A stretch of DNA of 64,000 bases from Deefgea chitinilytica (GCF_016881405.1 NZ_WOFE01000004.1:62001-126000); one strand, 5' to 3'; positions 16,818-25,741 are shown, counted from the first letter of the stretch. Notes: generated by a model from the letters alone, not told the origin. Translations and numbers: made by a program.

Positions 16818-17453
16818 ATGCTGAAATTACCTTCTGTTGATCAATTGATTACTGAGTTTGATACGGTGTTGCGTACTTTGGCTGCGCCGGCGACCAGTGC
16901 GCGCCAACATCCCGACGCCGCACTTGAAGAGGCGGAGTTAAGCGAAGCAGAAAAAACACATGCGGCCGGCTTGATGCGGGTGAATCATTGTGGCGAAGTC
17001 TGCGCTCAAGCCTTATATCAGGGGCAGGCGCTCACCGCGCGCGATCCGGCGGCACGCGACGCGCTGAAGCAGGCCGCACAGGAAGAAGTCGAGCATTTGG
17101 CGTGGACTGAGCGCCGCTTGGCTGAACTAGGTAGCCATCGTAGTTTATTGAATCCTTTGTGGTACGCCGGATCGTTTGCAATGGGGGTGACCGCTGGGGT
17201 GATTGGCGATAAGTGGAATTTGGGTTTTTTGGCTGAAACTGAGCGACAAGTAACCGCGCATTTGGAAAGTCATCTGAGCCAATTGCCGGAGCAAGATGCT
17301 AAAAGTCGCGCCATTGTGACTCAGATGGCGATCGATGAAACCAGCCACGCTGAACAAGCGGTCGCCCTGGGGGCTGCGCCATTGCCCTTGCCCGTGGTGC
17401 AGTTGATGACGGCCACGTCAAAAGTAATGACGGGCTTGTCGTATCGAATCTAG
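16818..17453 (+). CDS. coq7: 3-demethoxyubiquinol 3-hydroxylase (Coq7)
   Basis: Di-iron monooxygenase adding the C6 hydroxyl in ubiquinone synthesis, 211 residues. A TTG at 16794 would extend the frame, but the ATG at 16818 has AAGGAG at the right distance. Two ferritin-like E-x6-E-x2-H halves are visible: GLMRVNHCGEVCAQALYQGQ, EEVEHLAWTERRL, ETERQVTAHLESHL and MAIDETSHAEQAV, giving the iron ligands. The N-terminal ARQHPDAALEEAELSEAE region is typical of the betaproteobacterial form. Membrane-peripheral. It stands alone, divergent from ppiA. Confidence 0.94.
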   Translation: MLKLPSVDQLITEFDTVLRTLAAPATSARQHPDAALEEAELSEAEKTHAAGLMRVNHCGEVCAQALYQGQALTARDPAARDALKQAAQEEVEHLAWTERRLAELGSHRSLLNPLWYAGSFAMGVTAGVIGDKWNLGFLAETERQVTAHLESHLSQLPEQDAKSRAIVTQMAIDETSHAEQAVALGAAPLPLPVVQLMTATSKVMTGLSYRI

Positions 17454-17470
17454 TACTGTCTGATTGGCTA

Positions 17471-17527
17471 GGGTATTTCTCTATAAGCTTTGTTTAGATT
17501 TGATTATGGGGAGATACCCTTTTTTTA
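17471..17527 (+). terminator. Terminator after coq7; member of the 47-49 bp palindrome family
   Basis: GGGTAT at 17471 pairs with ATACCC ending at 17519. Sixteen consecutive pairs can form (17471-17486 with 17504-17519, three of them G-U), with a 17-nt loop containing TTTAG, followed by seven T residues. It acts plausibly as the coq7 terminator. Length (49 bp) and ends match other palindromes in this window at 29313, 41746, 48412 and 49532. Confidence 0.7.
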
Positions 17528-17624
17528 TTGGCTTTGGTTTTGTTCGGTGTTGTTGTGCTATTGGTCGTCTGAAGCCAGTTGCACGCAATTAAAAATACCG
17601 ACGTTTTAGTGTAATAGTACCTTG

Positions 17625-17638
17625 TTGATTACTGTCAA
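17625..17638. promoter_or_regulatory. Near-consensus FNR/ANR-type box
   Basis: TTGAT-TACT-GTCAA differs from the FNR consensus in one position. It lies 94 bp before the start of the OFA-family transporter, in a region followed by formate/nitrite and cytochrome b genes that would fit oxygen control. Tentative. Confidence 0.35.
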
Positions 17639-17731
17639 TGTGTGTTCGTAAGCATGGTGGCACTCTAGTCCTGACGCAATAAATCTTTATCGGGTGGCAT
17701 AAAGACCTGCGCATTTTGATGACTGGGGGTC

Positions 17732-19006
17732 ATGATGGCTAAGAATCGGTGGTTGATGGCAGCAGCGGGGGTCGGAATTCATATTTCGATTGGTTCTGTG
17801 TATGCATGGAGTGTGTTTTCAAAACCTTTGATGGCACAAATGGGGTGGAGCTTGAAAGAAGTTGGCTTCACTTTTGGCTTGGCCATTTTCATGTTGGGTA
17901 TGTCAGCGGCGGTGATGGGGCATGTGGTTGAAAAACGCGGCCCACGTTTTTCTGGCACGGTATCCGCTGTATGTTGGTCTTTGGGTTTGCTGGGTGCGGG
18001 CTTTGCTGTTTCGATCGGTAACCTTTGGCTGCTGTATTTATGCTACGGCGTATTAGGGGGCGTGGGTTTGGGAACGGGTTATGTAACGCCGGTTTCAACG
18101 CTGATGAAGTGGTTCCCTGACCGTCGTGGTTTGGCAACGGGTTTGGCAATTATGGGCTTTGGTTTTGCCTCATTCTTTGGTGCTCCGCTGATGGCGAAGT
18201 TGATTCAATCGGTTGGGATTGCCAATACGTTTTATACCTTGGGTTTGATTTATGCGGTGGTGATGTTGTCATCAGCGCGCTATCTGGAGCCGCCACCTGC
18301 GGGCTGGAAACCGGCTGGTTTTGAAGATAATCTAGCCAGCGGCAAAGCCAAAGTGGCGATGGACTTGATGCCGATGACGGCCAATGAAGCGGTGAAAACC
18401 AAACCATTCTATGGCTTGTGGATCATGATGTTTATTAACATCACTTGTGGTATTGCGGTGATTTCTGTGGCATCACCGATGACACAGGAAGTGACTGGAA
18501 TGAGTCCGTTAGCCGCCGGTGCTGTTGTGGGCTTGATCGGATTGTTTAATGGCGGTGGTCGTCTGGTATGGGCTACATTGTCAGATTATTTGGGGCGTCC
18601 AAGCACATACATCACATTTTTTACCATTGAAGTGGTCGCGTTTTATTTCTTACCTTCGATGCGCGATGCTTTGGTGTTCCAAGCGGTGCTGTATCTGATT
18701 ATGACTTGCTACGGTGGCGGTTTCTCGACCTTGCCAGCCTATATCGGTGATTTGTTTGGTACGAAGCAAGTTAGCGCAATTCACGGTTACGTGTTAACCG
18801 CATGGGCGATGGCGGGCTTGGTGGGATCATCATTTGCGTCATTCTTGCGCGAAGCGACGGGCAGCTACGCCGCGATGACGGTGGTGTTCTCTGGAATCTT
18901 CTTATTTGCCTTGGCGGTGTCGATTGCAATGAAAGTATTTGTTAATCGTGAGTTGGCGAAAAAACAAGCCGGCGTTGCGAATGTGGCTTTTGGCACGGCG
19001 CAATAA
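17732..19006 (+). CDS. OFA-family MFS transporter (oxalate/formate antiporter-like)
   Basis: Inner-membrane major facilitator of 424 residues with about 12 hydrophobic segments. The N-terminal signature GIHISIGSVYAWSVFSKPL is diagnostic of the oxalate/formate antiporter family (OxlT, YhjX). WFPDRRGLATGLAIMGFG (loop after TM4) and GGGRLVWATLSDYLGR (MFS motif A in the second half) are also seen. Start ATG 17732 or 17735, after GGGGG. Substrate is not determined by sequence; the nearby formate/nitrite channel favours a small carboxylate such as formate, oxalate or pyruvate. A terminator follows. Confidence 0.88.
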   Translation: MMAKNRWLMAAAGVGIHISIGSVYAWSVFSKPLMAQMGWSLKEVGFTFGLAIFMLGMSAAVMGHVVEKRGPRFSGTVSAVCWSLGLLGAGFAVSIGNLWLLYLCYGVLGGVGLGTGYVTPVSTLMKWFPDRRGLATGLAIMGFGFASFFGAPLMAKLIQSVGIANTFYTLGLIYAVVMLSSARYLEPPPAGWKPAGFEDNLASGKAKVAMDLMPMTANEAVKTKPFYGLWIMMFINITCGIAVISVASPMTQEVTGMSPLAAGAVVGLIGLFNGGGRLVWATLSDYLGRPSTYITFFTIEVVAFYFLPSMRDALVFQAVLYLIMTCYGGGFSTLPAYIGDLFGTKQVSAIHGYVLTAWAMAGLVGSSFASFLREATGSYAAMTVVFSGIFLFALAVSIAMKVFVNRELAKKQAGVANVAFGTAQ

Positions 19007-19030
19007 TCGGGTAAATTTGATATGACGCAA

Positions 19031-19055
19031 AAGAGCCGAATTCTCGGCTCTTTTT
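19031..19055 (+). terminator. Intrinsic terminator
   Basis: AAGAGCCGA / TCGGCTCTT with ATTC loop and a T run, 24 nt after the OFA transporter stop. Confidence 0.9.
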
Positions 19056-19141
19056 CGTTAGGATTTGGTAATTTTGTGCGTTTATTTTAATGGCATGAAG
19101 CCTAGAATATGATTTCCGCATGTCTCGTTGGTACTCAATAA

Positions 19142-19975
19142 ATGGCCGCCTCAAATATTTTAAGTCCTGATCATCTTGTGAATTATATTGACGACGCTGC
19201 CGTCACTAAAGTGGCGTTGCGTCCGCCACGTTTGTTGGTGATGGCGTTTTTGGGCGGCATTTTTATTTCGCTCGGTGCTTTGTTGGCCGTCGTGGTGGCA
19301 GGTGGTGCAACGCAACTGCTCGCAGAAAATCCGGGTTTAGATAAATTATTGTTTGGCGCGGTTTTTCCGATTGGTTTTATTGCCGTCGTGTTAACCGGCG
19401 CTGATTTATTTACGTCTAATTGCGCGACGCAAATGGTGCCTTGGTTTCGCCGTAAAGTGAAATTGCAGGAGGTCGTTCGCGTCTGGGGCGTATCTTATTT
19501 GGGTAATCTGATTGGTGCTTTATTTGCGGCTTGGGCTTTTGCCTATATGACCGGATTACTCACTCCCAGTCAGCCTTGGACTGCGTATATTATTCATTTG
19601 GCCGAACATAAAGTGCATCAACCCTTTCAGGTGGTGTTTATGAAAGGGGTGTTGGCTAATATGTTGGTTTGTGTCGCGGCATGGCAAGGGTATTCTGCCA
19701 AAGATACCTTGGGGCGGATGGTGGGAATTTGGGCGCCAGTGATGACTTTTGTTGCACTGGGAATGGAGCACAGTATTGCTAATTTATTTTTTGTGCCAGC
19801 GGCGATGCTCGCAGGGGCGGATATTACTGTAGTTGATTTTGCGACTCATAACTTATTACCGGCAACGCTGGGTAATATTGTTGGCGGCGCTTTGCTGATC
19901 GGCTTGCCTTATGCTTGGTTGTATTCTGAAACCGATGGCAAGGTCACTACACCGACGGATATCGATTTACCATGA
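19142..19975 (+). CDS. Formate/nitrite transporter family channel (FocA/NirC)
   Basis: Pentameric inner-membrane channel subunit of 277 residues for formate, nitrite or related monovalent anions. FNT signatures are visible: FLGGIFISLGALLAVVV, GADLFTSNCA (loop between TM2 and TM3), GVLANMLVCVAAW (TM4 half-helix) and ALGMEHSIANLFFVPAAML, with the pore His in MEHSIANLFF. Six hydrophobic segments in total. The start has no strong ribosome-binding site. The next gene overlaps its stop codon by 4 bp (ATGA), so this channel and a b-type cytochrome are translated together, an uncommon pairing. Confidence 0.92.
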   Translation: MAASNILSPDHLVNYIDDAAVTKVALRPPRLLVMAFLGGIFISLGALLAVVVAGGATQLLAENPGLDKLLFGAVFPIGFIAVVLTGADLFTSNCATQMVPWFRRKVKLQEVVRVWGVSYLGNLIGALFAAWAFAYMTGLLTPSQPWTAYIIHLAEHKVHQPFQVVFMKGVLANMLVCVAAWQGYSAKDTLGRMVGIWAPVMTFVALGMEHSIANLFFVPAAMLAGADITVVDFATHNLLPATLGNIVGGALLIGLPYAWLYSETDGKVTTPTDIDLP

Positions 19976-20592
19976 GCAATCAAGCTGCCACTGGTTTAGA
20001 ACCAAGTCGTTACCATCCATTATCGATTTTGCTGCACTGGCTGACGGTGTTGTTGGTGCTGGGTATTTTATTGTCTTTGGGTTTGGCGCACTGGTTGGGG
20101 CGAGGGCATGCGGGTTTTGCGCCCTGGATGCAAACACATTCGCTGCTGGGACAAGCGACTTTTGTGGTGAGTATGTTGCGTTTGTTGGTGCTGAATTTTT
20201 ATGGCGCCCCTCCGCCTTGTGGTGTGGATGAGGCGCAGCTTTTGGTGGCAAAGATTATGCATGCGCTGCTGTACGGACTGATTGGCTTTTTGGCGTGTAG
20301 TGGGATTTTGCTCAGTATTGCATATTTGGCGGGGCAAACGGTTTGGGGTTTCGCAATACCAATGACTTTGAATCCTGCTGCCATGGGCTTGATTCGGCAA
20401 TTGCATGGTTTGGTGGCGATGGGCTTTATTTTTATTGCATTCGCGCATGGACTCTATGCCACCGCGATGCACTATTTTGCAGGGCAGGTCGCGTTGCGTC
20501 GTTTGGCTGTACGAGATTTAAGCGTGGTGGATGCGATTGTGGCGCCGCAGATTGATGTGCACTACATCCAATTAGAGCAGGAGCAAGCCTAG
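19972..20592 (+). CDS. Cytochrome b561-family membrane protein
   Basis: Four-helix inner-membrane haem protein of 206 residues. It begins YHPLSILLHWLTVLLVLGIL, the first helix with its haem-ligand His, typical of the bacterial b561 family. Further His in MQTHSLLGQATF, IMHALLYGLIGFLACSG and RQLHGLVAMGFIFIAFAHGL lie where the ligands of the two haems are expected. Start ATG 19972 overlaps the stop of the formate/nitrite channel gene. Likely quinol or electron-transfer role in the inner membrane. The C-terminal 35 residues are soluble and not conserved. Confidence 0.85.
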   Translation: MSNQAATGLEPSRYHPLSILLHWLTVLLVLGILLSLGLAHWLGRGHAGFAPWMQTHSLLGQATFVVSMLRLLVLNFYGAPPPCGVDEAQLLVAKIMHALLYGLIGFLACSGILLSIAYLAGQTVWGFAIPMTLNPAAMGLIRQLHGLVAMGFIFIAFAHGLYATAMHYFAGQVALRRLAVRDLSVVDAIVAPQIDVHYIQLEQEQA

Positions 20593-20601
20593 TCGGCAGC
20601 T

Positions 20602-21261
20602 ATGGTTAAATCGGTCAATCAACGCTTTGTGGCAATCATTGCTGGTGCGGTGTTGTCTTTGCTGCTGATTGGTCTAATCGGGGTGTTGAGTACGCGGCAA
20701 ATGGCCGATGAGCTTGAATATACCGATGAAAGCATTATTCGTAGCTTGGCCATATTGTCTGGGATTGAGCGCGACTTTTTATTGATTCGCGTTAATGCGC
20801 TGTATCACCTATCTTATTCCGAAGTTTCTAAAAAAGAACCGCACGAAGCAACCATTCGGCACAATATTGCTGAAACACAAAACTTGCTTGACGAGTATCG
20901 GCGCACCTTGGTGGTGAATGCGCGCGACAAAGAGCTCATTGAACAGGATATTCGCTTGTTTAATGTGTATCTAGCGGCCTTAGAAAAGGTTCTGGCGCAT
21001 TCGAATGCCAATCAGAACGAGGCTGCGGTCGTCGTGGTCGAAAGTGAATGGAAACCCGCAGGAGAGAGTTTAACGTCAGCCTTGGCGCAACATGCTCATT
21101 TTAAAGAGCAGTTTGTTGAGCAAGCGGTGCAGCGTTCTATGCAATCGGGCCGACGTCAGACTTGGGTGATTGTTTTGCTCACCGTCTTGGGTGTGCTAGG
21201 CGTGGTGGTGGCGGCGTATTTCTTTCGTAAAAGCCTTGTGGCCACCTTGCCTCCGCGCTAG
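20602..21261 (+). CDS. Orphan four-helix-bundle sensor domain protein
   Basis: Protein of 219 residues with two membrane helices (residues about 8-30 and 192-213) enclosing a periplasmic region of about 160 residues. This is the arrangement of the 4HB_MCP ligand-binding module at the N-terminus of chemoreceptors. The expected HAMP and methyl-accepting signalling domains are absent: the protein stops 11 residues after the second helix (FFRKSLVATLPPR). No downstream frame continues the receptor, because osmC lies convergently on the other strand 19 bp later. Either a truncated chemoreceptor or a small stand-alone sensor linked to the formate/nitrite-cytochrome genes, 9 bp upstream. Confidence 0.7.
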   Translation: MVKSVNQRFVAIIAGAVLSLLLIGLIGVLSTRQMADELEYTDESIIRSLAILSGIERDFLLIRVNALYHLSYSEVSKKEPHEATIRHNIAETQNLLDEYRRTLVVNARDKELIEQDIRLFNVYLAALEKVLAHSNANQNEAAVVVVESEWKPAGESLTSALAQHAHFKEQFVEQAVQRSMQSGRRQTWVIVLLTVLGVLGVVVAAYFFRKSLVATLPPR

Positions 21262-21280
21262 CATCAATTTGGTTTTTTGC

Positions 21281-21700
21281 TTAGTTGGCTTCTAACACTT
21301 CAAAGTCATGCGTAATCGGCACGACTTGACCCAGCATAATCGATGCCGAGCAATATTTTTCAGCCGACAATTTAATTGCTCGCTCTACCACTTCAGGCTT
21401 GAGCCCTTTGCCGGTCACAATAAAGTGCAGATGAATCTTGGTGAAGACTTTAGGGTCGACTTCAGCGCGTTCAGCATCCACTTCGACAACACAATCGCGC
21501 ACGTCTGCGCGGCCCTTCTTCAGAATATGAATCACATCATAGGTTGAGCAGCCAGTCATACCCATCAGCAGCATTTCCATCGGGCGTGGCCCCAGATTAC
21601 GACCACCACCAGCAGGTGGGCCATCCATTAAGACCGCGTGGCCTGATTCAGACTGCGCTAAAAAGCTAACTTCTTCGACCCACTTAACACGTACTTTCAT
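21281..21700 (-). CDS. OsmC/Ohr-family peroxiredoxin-like protein
   Basis: Protein of 139 residues with the OsmC fold. Visible landmarks: GPPAGGGRNLGPRPMEMLLMGMTGCSTYDVIHIL contains the first redox Cys region (MGMTGCS), and EKYCSASIMLG contains the second Cys. This is the YhfA-like subgroup of OsmC proteins, whose role in thiol peroxide defence is likely but not proven. Cytosolic. Divergent from rplM with a 366-bp gap. Confidence 0.88.
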   Translation of the reverse strand: MKVRVKWVEEVSFLAQSESGHAVLMDGPPAGGGRNLGPRPMEMLLMGMTGCSTYDVIHILKKGRADVRDCVVEVDAERAEVDPKVFTKIHLHFIVTGKGLKPEVVERAIKLSAEKYCSASIMLGQVVPITHDFEVLEAN

Positions 21701-21997
21701 TTTGCAGTTCTCGCTGACGGGAGGTTAATTAGAAAACGGTCAGCTATTTTAGCGGGATTCCAATTGCGTAGGATAATTTGTGAGTGAACTCACTGCGCCA
21801 AAAGCGTGCCACCATTAATCGCATTGCACCAAAGTAGGTTGCCTTACATTGGCTTGTCTGTGATAATCGACAGTGACATTGGGCTTGCTCAGTGTCGTCT
21901 CCTCCATCCTCCATTAATTTGGTGGAATTTCGCGCAATCACGGCATGCCTTGGTTGCGTTTTTTTTGTCTCAGACATAAATCTCTTTGCAAATGCAT
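21701..21997. other. Unassigned intergenic stretch between osmC and rplM
   Basis: About 300 bp with no supportable gene. A 77-codon frame on the minus strand (21977-21744) has no family resemblance and no ribosome-binding site. The rplM promoter is at its right edge; the remainder may hold the osmC promoter. Confidence 0.5.
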
Positions 21998-22027
21998 TTG
22001 ACAGAGTGGCATTTTACCCGCTACAAT
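21998..22027 (+). promoter_or_regulatory. Sigma-70 promoter of rplM-rpsI
   Basis: TTGACA (21998-22003) and TACAAT (22022-22027) with 18-bp spacing: a perfect -35 and a one-mismatch -10. Predicted transcription start near 22034, giving a short leader of about 33 nt before the rplM ATG at 22067. Confidence 0.8.
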
Positions 22028-22066
22028 CCGCGACTTTCTCAAATTCAAAAACGTGGACTAGCAGTC

Positions 22067-22495
22067 ATGAAAACCTTTTCTGCCAAGCCGCACGAGGTGA
22101 AGCGCGAGTGGTTCGTTGTGGACGCCACAGACTTAGTGCTGGGCCGTCTCGCAGCCGAGATCGCCAAACGCCTGCGTGGCAAACATAAAGCTGAATACAC
22201 TCCGCACGTCGATACTGGCGACTACATCGTTGTGGTAAACGCAGACAAGCTCCGCGTTACTGGCGACAAAGCTGCATCGAAAAAGTACTACCGTCACACT
22301 GGTCACCCAGGCGGTATTTACGAGCGTACCTTCACTGAAATGCAAAACAAATTTCCTGGCCGTGCGTTGGAATTTGCTGTTAAAGGCATGTTGCCAAAAG
22401 GCCCATTGGGTTACGCAATGATCAAGAAAATGAAAGTTTATGCCGGTGGCGAGCATCCGCACACTGCGCAAGAACCTAAAACTCTTGCTCTCTAA
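22067..22495 (+). CDS. rplM: 50S ribosomal protein L13
   Basis: Ribosomal large-subunit protein L13, 142 residues. The open frame extends to 21986, but the ATG at 22067 gives the standard N-terminus ([20 protein letters not shown]). Conserved segments [30 protein letters not shown] and [11 protein letters not shown] are present. First gene of the rplM-rpsI operon, 29 bp before rpsI. Confidence 0.98.
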   Translation: MKTFSAKPHEVKREWFVVDATDLVLGRLAAEIAKRLRGKHKAEYTPHVDTGDYIVVVNADKLRVTGDKAASKKYYRHTGHPGGIYERTFTEMQNKFPGRALEFAVKGMLPKGPLGYAMIKKMKVYAGGEHPHTAQEPKTLAL

Positions 22496-22524
22496 GCGAT
22501 CGCAAAACTTAAAGGAATTGCATC

Positions 22525-22917
22525 ATGGTAGGTAAATACAATTATGGTACTGGCCGTCGCAAGAGCTCTGTAGCTCGTGTGTTCTTGGCTAAAGGTACTG
22601 GCCAAATTATCGTTAACGGCAAAGCATTAGATAACTACTTTGCTCGTGAAACTGGCCGTATGATCGTTCGTCAACCACTCGTGTTGACTAGCAATTTAGA
22701 AGCTTTCGACATCATGGTAAACGTGGTTGGTGGCGGCGAATCTGGCCAAGCTGGCGCGGTTCGTCACGGTATCACACGTGCTTTGATCCAATATGATGCA
22801 GCGTTGAAATCAACGTTGAAATCAGCGGGTCTGGTTACTCGTGATGCTCGTGAAGTTGAACGTAAGAAAGTTGGTCTGCGCGGCGCACGTCGTCGTAAAC
22901 AATTCTCTAAACGTTAA
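22525..22917 (+). CDS. rpsI: 30S ribosomal protein S9
   Basis: Small-subunit protein S9, 130 residues, full length. N-terminal [15 protein letters not shown] and C-terminal [11 protein letters not shown] tail (which reaches the P-site tRNA) are intact. AAAGGA precedes the start. Cotranscribed with rplM and followed by a strong terminator. Confidence 0.98.
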   Translation: MVGKYNYGTGRRKSSVARVFLAKGTGQIIVNGKALDNYFARETGRMIVRQPLVLTSNLEAFDIMVNVVGGGESGQAGAVRHGITRALIQYDAALKSTLKSAGLVTRDAREVERKKVGLRGARRRKQFSKR

Positions 22918-22938
22918 TTCGTTTTGGATTGTTGGATC

Positions 22939-22967
22939 AAAAAGCCATCCTGCGGGGTGGCTTTTTT
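22939..22967 (+). terminator. Terminator of rplM-rpsI
   Basis: AAAGCCATCC / GGGTGGCTTT hairpin with a TGCG-type loop and six T residues, 22 nt after the rpsI stop. Confidence 0.9.
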
Positions 22968-23070
22968 GCGTTTGGGCGTAAGAATTCAGCTGTGTTTTCC
23001 CCTCTACAGCTCACACTTCACTGCTTTTTTGCTTTATTATCGCAATCATATTTTCAACAGGATAAAGAGC

Positions 23071-24114
23071 ATGATTAAGGTTGGCATCGTTGGCGGTACT
23101 GGATACACAGGGGTTGAATTGCTGCGCTTATTGTCGCGCCACCCGGATGTTGAGCTCAAAGCCGTGACTTCACGTAAAGAAGCCGGCATGAAAGTCGCCG
23201 AGATGTTCCCTAGTTTGCGTGGTCGTGTTGAGATTGCTTTTTCCACGCCAGAAGAAGCCAAGCTGACTGAGTGCGATGTGGTTTTCTTTGCTACGCCACA
23301 TGGCGTTGCGATGGCGCAAGCGCGTGAGTTGCTTGATGCGGGCGTCAAAGTCATCGATTTGGCCGCCGATTTCCGCTTGAAAGATCCGGTTGAGTTTGAA
23401 AAATGGTACGCAATGGAACACAGCTGTACCGATTTGCTCGCTGAGGCCGTGTACGGTTTACCAGAAGTAAATCGCGCAGCAATCCAAAAAGCGCGTTTGA
23501 TTGGCATGGCGGGTTGTTACCCAACTTCAGTTCAGCTTGGTCTATTGCCATTGATTGAAAATGGCCTGCAACTCATTGAAACGACAGGCATTATCGCCGA
23601 CTGCAAATCGGGTGTTTCCGGTGCTGGCCGTAAAGCCGAAGTGGGTACCTTGTTTGCTGAAAGTAGCGATAATTTCAAAGCCTATGGCGTTAAAGGCCAT
23701 CGCCATTCACCAGAAATCATGCAAGGTCTGTCGGCGATTCACGGTGCTCCAGTGCAATTGACATTTGTGCCGCATTTGACGCCGATGATCCGCGGTATTC
23801 ATTCCACAATTTATGCGCGTTTGACCGAAGCGGGTAAAGCAGCAGATATCCAAAAATTGTTCGAAGATCGTTTTGCGGGTGAGCCGTTTGTCGATGTGAT
23901 GCCAGCGGGGTCTTGCCCTGAAACGCGTTCGGTACGTGGCAGTAATACGGCACGTATTGCCGTGCATCGCCCAGGCAATGGCGATTTGCTGGTGATACTG
24001 GTCGTCGAAGACAATCTGGTTAAAGGTGCGTCAGGTCAATCAGTGCAAGTGATGAACTTGATGTTTGGTCTGCCAGAGCAGCACGGTCTTGATGTTGTGC
24101 CGCTACTACCTTAA
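23071..24114 (+). CDS. argC: N-acetyl-gamma-glutamyl-phosphate reductase
   Basis: NADPH-dependent reductase of arginine synthesis, 347 residues. The frame is open from 22924 through the rpsI terminator, but the ATG at 23071 gives the standard start ([20 protein letters not shown], the dinucleotide fold). The catalytic Cys lies in [12 protein letters not shown], the base His in KGHRHSPEI, and [12 protein letters not shown] is conserved. AGGATAAAGAGC precedes the start. The following gene begins 6 bp after the stop. Confidence 0.97.
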   Translation: MIKVGIVGGTGYTGVELLRLLSRHPDVELKAVTSRKEAGMKVAEMFPSLRGRVEIAFSTPEEAKLTECDVVFFATPHGVAMAQARELLDAGVKVIDLAADFRLKDPVEFEKWYAMEHSCTDLLAEAVYGLPEVNRAAIQKARLIGMAGCYPTSVQLGLLPLIENGLQLIETTGIIADCKSGVSGAGRKAEVGTLFAESSDNFKAYGVKGHRHSPEIMQGLSAIHGAPVQLTFVPHLTPMIRGIHSTIYARLTEAGKAADIQKLFEDRFAGEPFVDVMPAGSCPETRSVRGSNTARIAVHRPGNGDLLVILVVEDNLVKGASGQSVQVMNLMFGLPEQHGLDVVPLLP

Positions 24115-24120
24115 GCAATA

Positions 24121-24843
24121 ATGCCAATCAAACGCCTCTATCGTTTGCAGCGGGCGCGGCTGACCGCCACGCCCTTGGCGTTGCGACCGCAATTGGGTTT
24201 CAAAGCAAGACTGCTTCGTTATCTGATATTGCTTGGGGTATTGCTATTAGCGGCTTATATTGGAATGCGTTACGGGCAATACCAGCAAGAAATGGCTTTG
24301 GCCAAAAATGCGCAAGCGAAGCAAAATCAAATCCAAAGCAATCAACAGCGACTGGCTACGTTAGAACAAGAAAAGGCCTTGTTGACGCAGCAGTTGACTG
24401 TGATTGGGGCAGAGCGCGATGCACTTAAGCGTGATTTATCGACGCTGCAACAAGATGCCGCGGTGACTCGTGAAACGCTGTCTTTTTTTGAATCCTTATT
24501 ACAAAGCAATGATCGTAGTCGTTTGGCGAGTTTTGTCGCTTGTGATCTGCAAATGCGAGCTACTGATCGACTGGGCTACCGTTTGTTATTGGTGCAAGGA
24601 ACGGATAAAACGACGGAATTATCAGGCCGCTTGTTGCTGAGTTTGCAGTTTGTGGTTGATGGCAAAAAACAAACGTTGACGCTAGGGGATGAGCAAAGCC
24701 CGGTATTGGCGGTCAAGCATTATCATCGTGCGGAAGGCGAGTTTAACTTACCGGAAAATGCAGCGGGTCCAATGTTGATGGATGTGCGCTTTGTTGAGGC
24801 GGCAGGTAAAAAAGTACTCGCCAGTTGCCAAAAAAAAATCTAA
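24121..24843 (+). CDS. Single-pass membrane protein with coiled coil (DUF6776-type)
   Basis: Protein of 240 residues: a basic cytosolic N-terminus, one membrane helix at residues about 36-56 (LLRYLILLGVLLLAAYIGMR), a coiled coil at about 58-125 (Gln/Leu-rich heptads ending in LSTLQQDAAVTRETLSF), and a C-terminal beta-rich periplasmic domain. This layout and the position before bactofilin and erpA are conserved in betaproteobacteria (the family I know as DUF6776). Function unknown; the link to bactofilin, 6 bp downstream, suggests an envelope or cytoskeletal scaffold role (inference). Confidence 0.8.
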   Translation: MPIKRLYRLQRARLTATPLALRPQLGFKARLLRYLILLGVLLLAAYIGMRYGQYQQEMALAKNAQAKQNQIQSNQQRLATLEQEKALLTQQLTVIGAERDALKRDLSTLQQDAAVTRETLSFFESLLQSNDRSRLASFVACDLQMRATDRLGYRLLLVQGTDKTTELSGRLLLSLQFVVDGKKQTLTLGDEQSPVLAVKHYHRAEGEFNLPENAAGPMLMDVRFVEAAGKKVLASCQKKI

Positions 24844-24849
24844 GAGGGG

Positions 24850-25272
24850 ATGTCTGTGTTTAGCAAGAAAAAAGGCAGCACGAAGATTGATAGTTTGATT
24901 GGTCAAGGTACGACGGTAACTGGCGATGTAAAATTTGCCGGTGGCTTGCGTGTCGATGGGATTATTATCGGCGACGTGGGTATGGCTGATGAAAAAACGG
25001 GCACCTTGGTGGTGAGTGAAAAAGCGCGGATTGAAGGCAAAGTGACGTGTTCGCATTTGATTTTGAATGGCGAAATTCGTGGCCCGATTGAGGTGAGTCA
25101 CTATGTCGAGCTACAGCCCAAATCGCGAATCATTGGAGATTTGGCGTATAAAACCTTGGAAATGCACCCCGGCGCGATTATTGAAGGGCATTTAGTGCAT
25201 GTTCACAACGGTAAACGAGAGGAAGTCGCCGCCGCTGATATTCCGCGTGTGGAAGCGAAGTCAGCGCAGTGA
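24850..25272 (+). CDS. Bactofilin (polymer-forming cytoskeletal protein)
   Basis: Bactofilin of 140 residues that self-assembles into non-polar filaments at the membrane. The core beta-helix is visible as short repeats with periodic Gly and hydrophobics: LIGQGTTVTGDVKFAGGLRV, VDGIIIGDVG, LVVSEKARIEGKVTCSHLI, LNGEIRGPIEVSHYVELQP. Disordered, charged tails flank it (MSVFSKKKGSTK at the N-terminus). Probably cotranscribed with the upstream coiled-coil membrane protein. Confidence 0.93.
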   Translation: MSVFSKKKGSTKIDSLIGQGTTVTGDVKFAGGLRVDGIIIGDVGMADEKTGTLVVSEKARIEGKVTCSHLILNGEIRGPIEVSHYVELQPKSRIIGDLAYKTLEMHPGAIIEGHLVHVHNGKREEVAAADIPRVEAKSAQ

Positions 25273-25342
25273 TTGACCACGCAGGGTGAGAGGCGGATAA
25301 TAAATCCTATCAATTTAGTCAACTATTATTTGCGGAGCTGTT

Positions 25343-25693
25343 ATGAGCACTGAAACTGAGATGCCAATGCCTTTTATTTTTACCGATAATGCAGCCAGCA
25401 AAGTCAATGAATTGATTTTAGAAGAAGGTAATCCTGATTTGAAACTGCGAGTGTTTGTCACTGGCGGTGGTTGCTCAGGTTTCCAATATGGGTTTACTTT
25501 TGATGAAATCGTCAACGATGATGACACGCCAATCACTAAAAATGGCGTGACTTTATTGGTGGATCCGATGAGCTACCAATATCTAGTCGGCGCAGAAATC
25601 GATTATGTAGAAAGCTTGGAAGGTTCACAATTCACGATTAAAAACCCAAATGCCCAGTCAACTTGCGGCTGTGGTTCATCTTTCTCGGTGTAA
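25343..25693 (+). CDS. erpA: Iron-sulfur cluster insertion protein ErpA
   Basis: A-type Fe-S carrier of 116 residues that delivers 4Fe-4S clusters to apo-enzymes, including those of the MEP pathway (IspG/IspH). The three cluster-binding cysteines are in [11 protein letters not shown] and [18 protein letters not shown] precedes the ATG. A terminator follows, so it ends the transcription unit. Confidence 0.96.
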   Translation: MSTETEMPMPFIFTDNAASKVNELILEEGNPDLKLRVFVTGGGCSGFQYGFTFDEIVNDDDTPITKNGVTLLVDPMSYQYLVGAEIDYVESLEGSQFTIKNPNAQSTCGCGSSFSV

Positions 25694-25715
25694 TTGCGCT
25701 GGTAAATTGATCAGA

Positions 25716-25741
25716 AAAGAGGCGAAAGCCTCTTTTTTTTT
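25716..25741 (+). terminator. Terminator after erpA
   Basis: AAAGAGGC / GCCTCTTT stem with a GAAA tetraloop and a ten-T tract. Confidence 0.95.

Noticed and set aside
21744-21977. Possible 77-residue protein upstream of rplM
   Set aside because: No family resemblance, no ribosome-binding site, and it overlaps the regulatory region of rplM/osmC.
22924-23070. argC N-terminal extension of 49 codons
   Set aside because: It reads through the rpsI terminator; the ATG at 23071 matches the family N-terminus.
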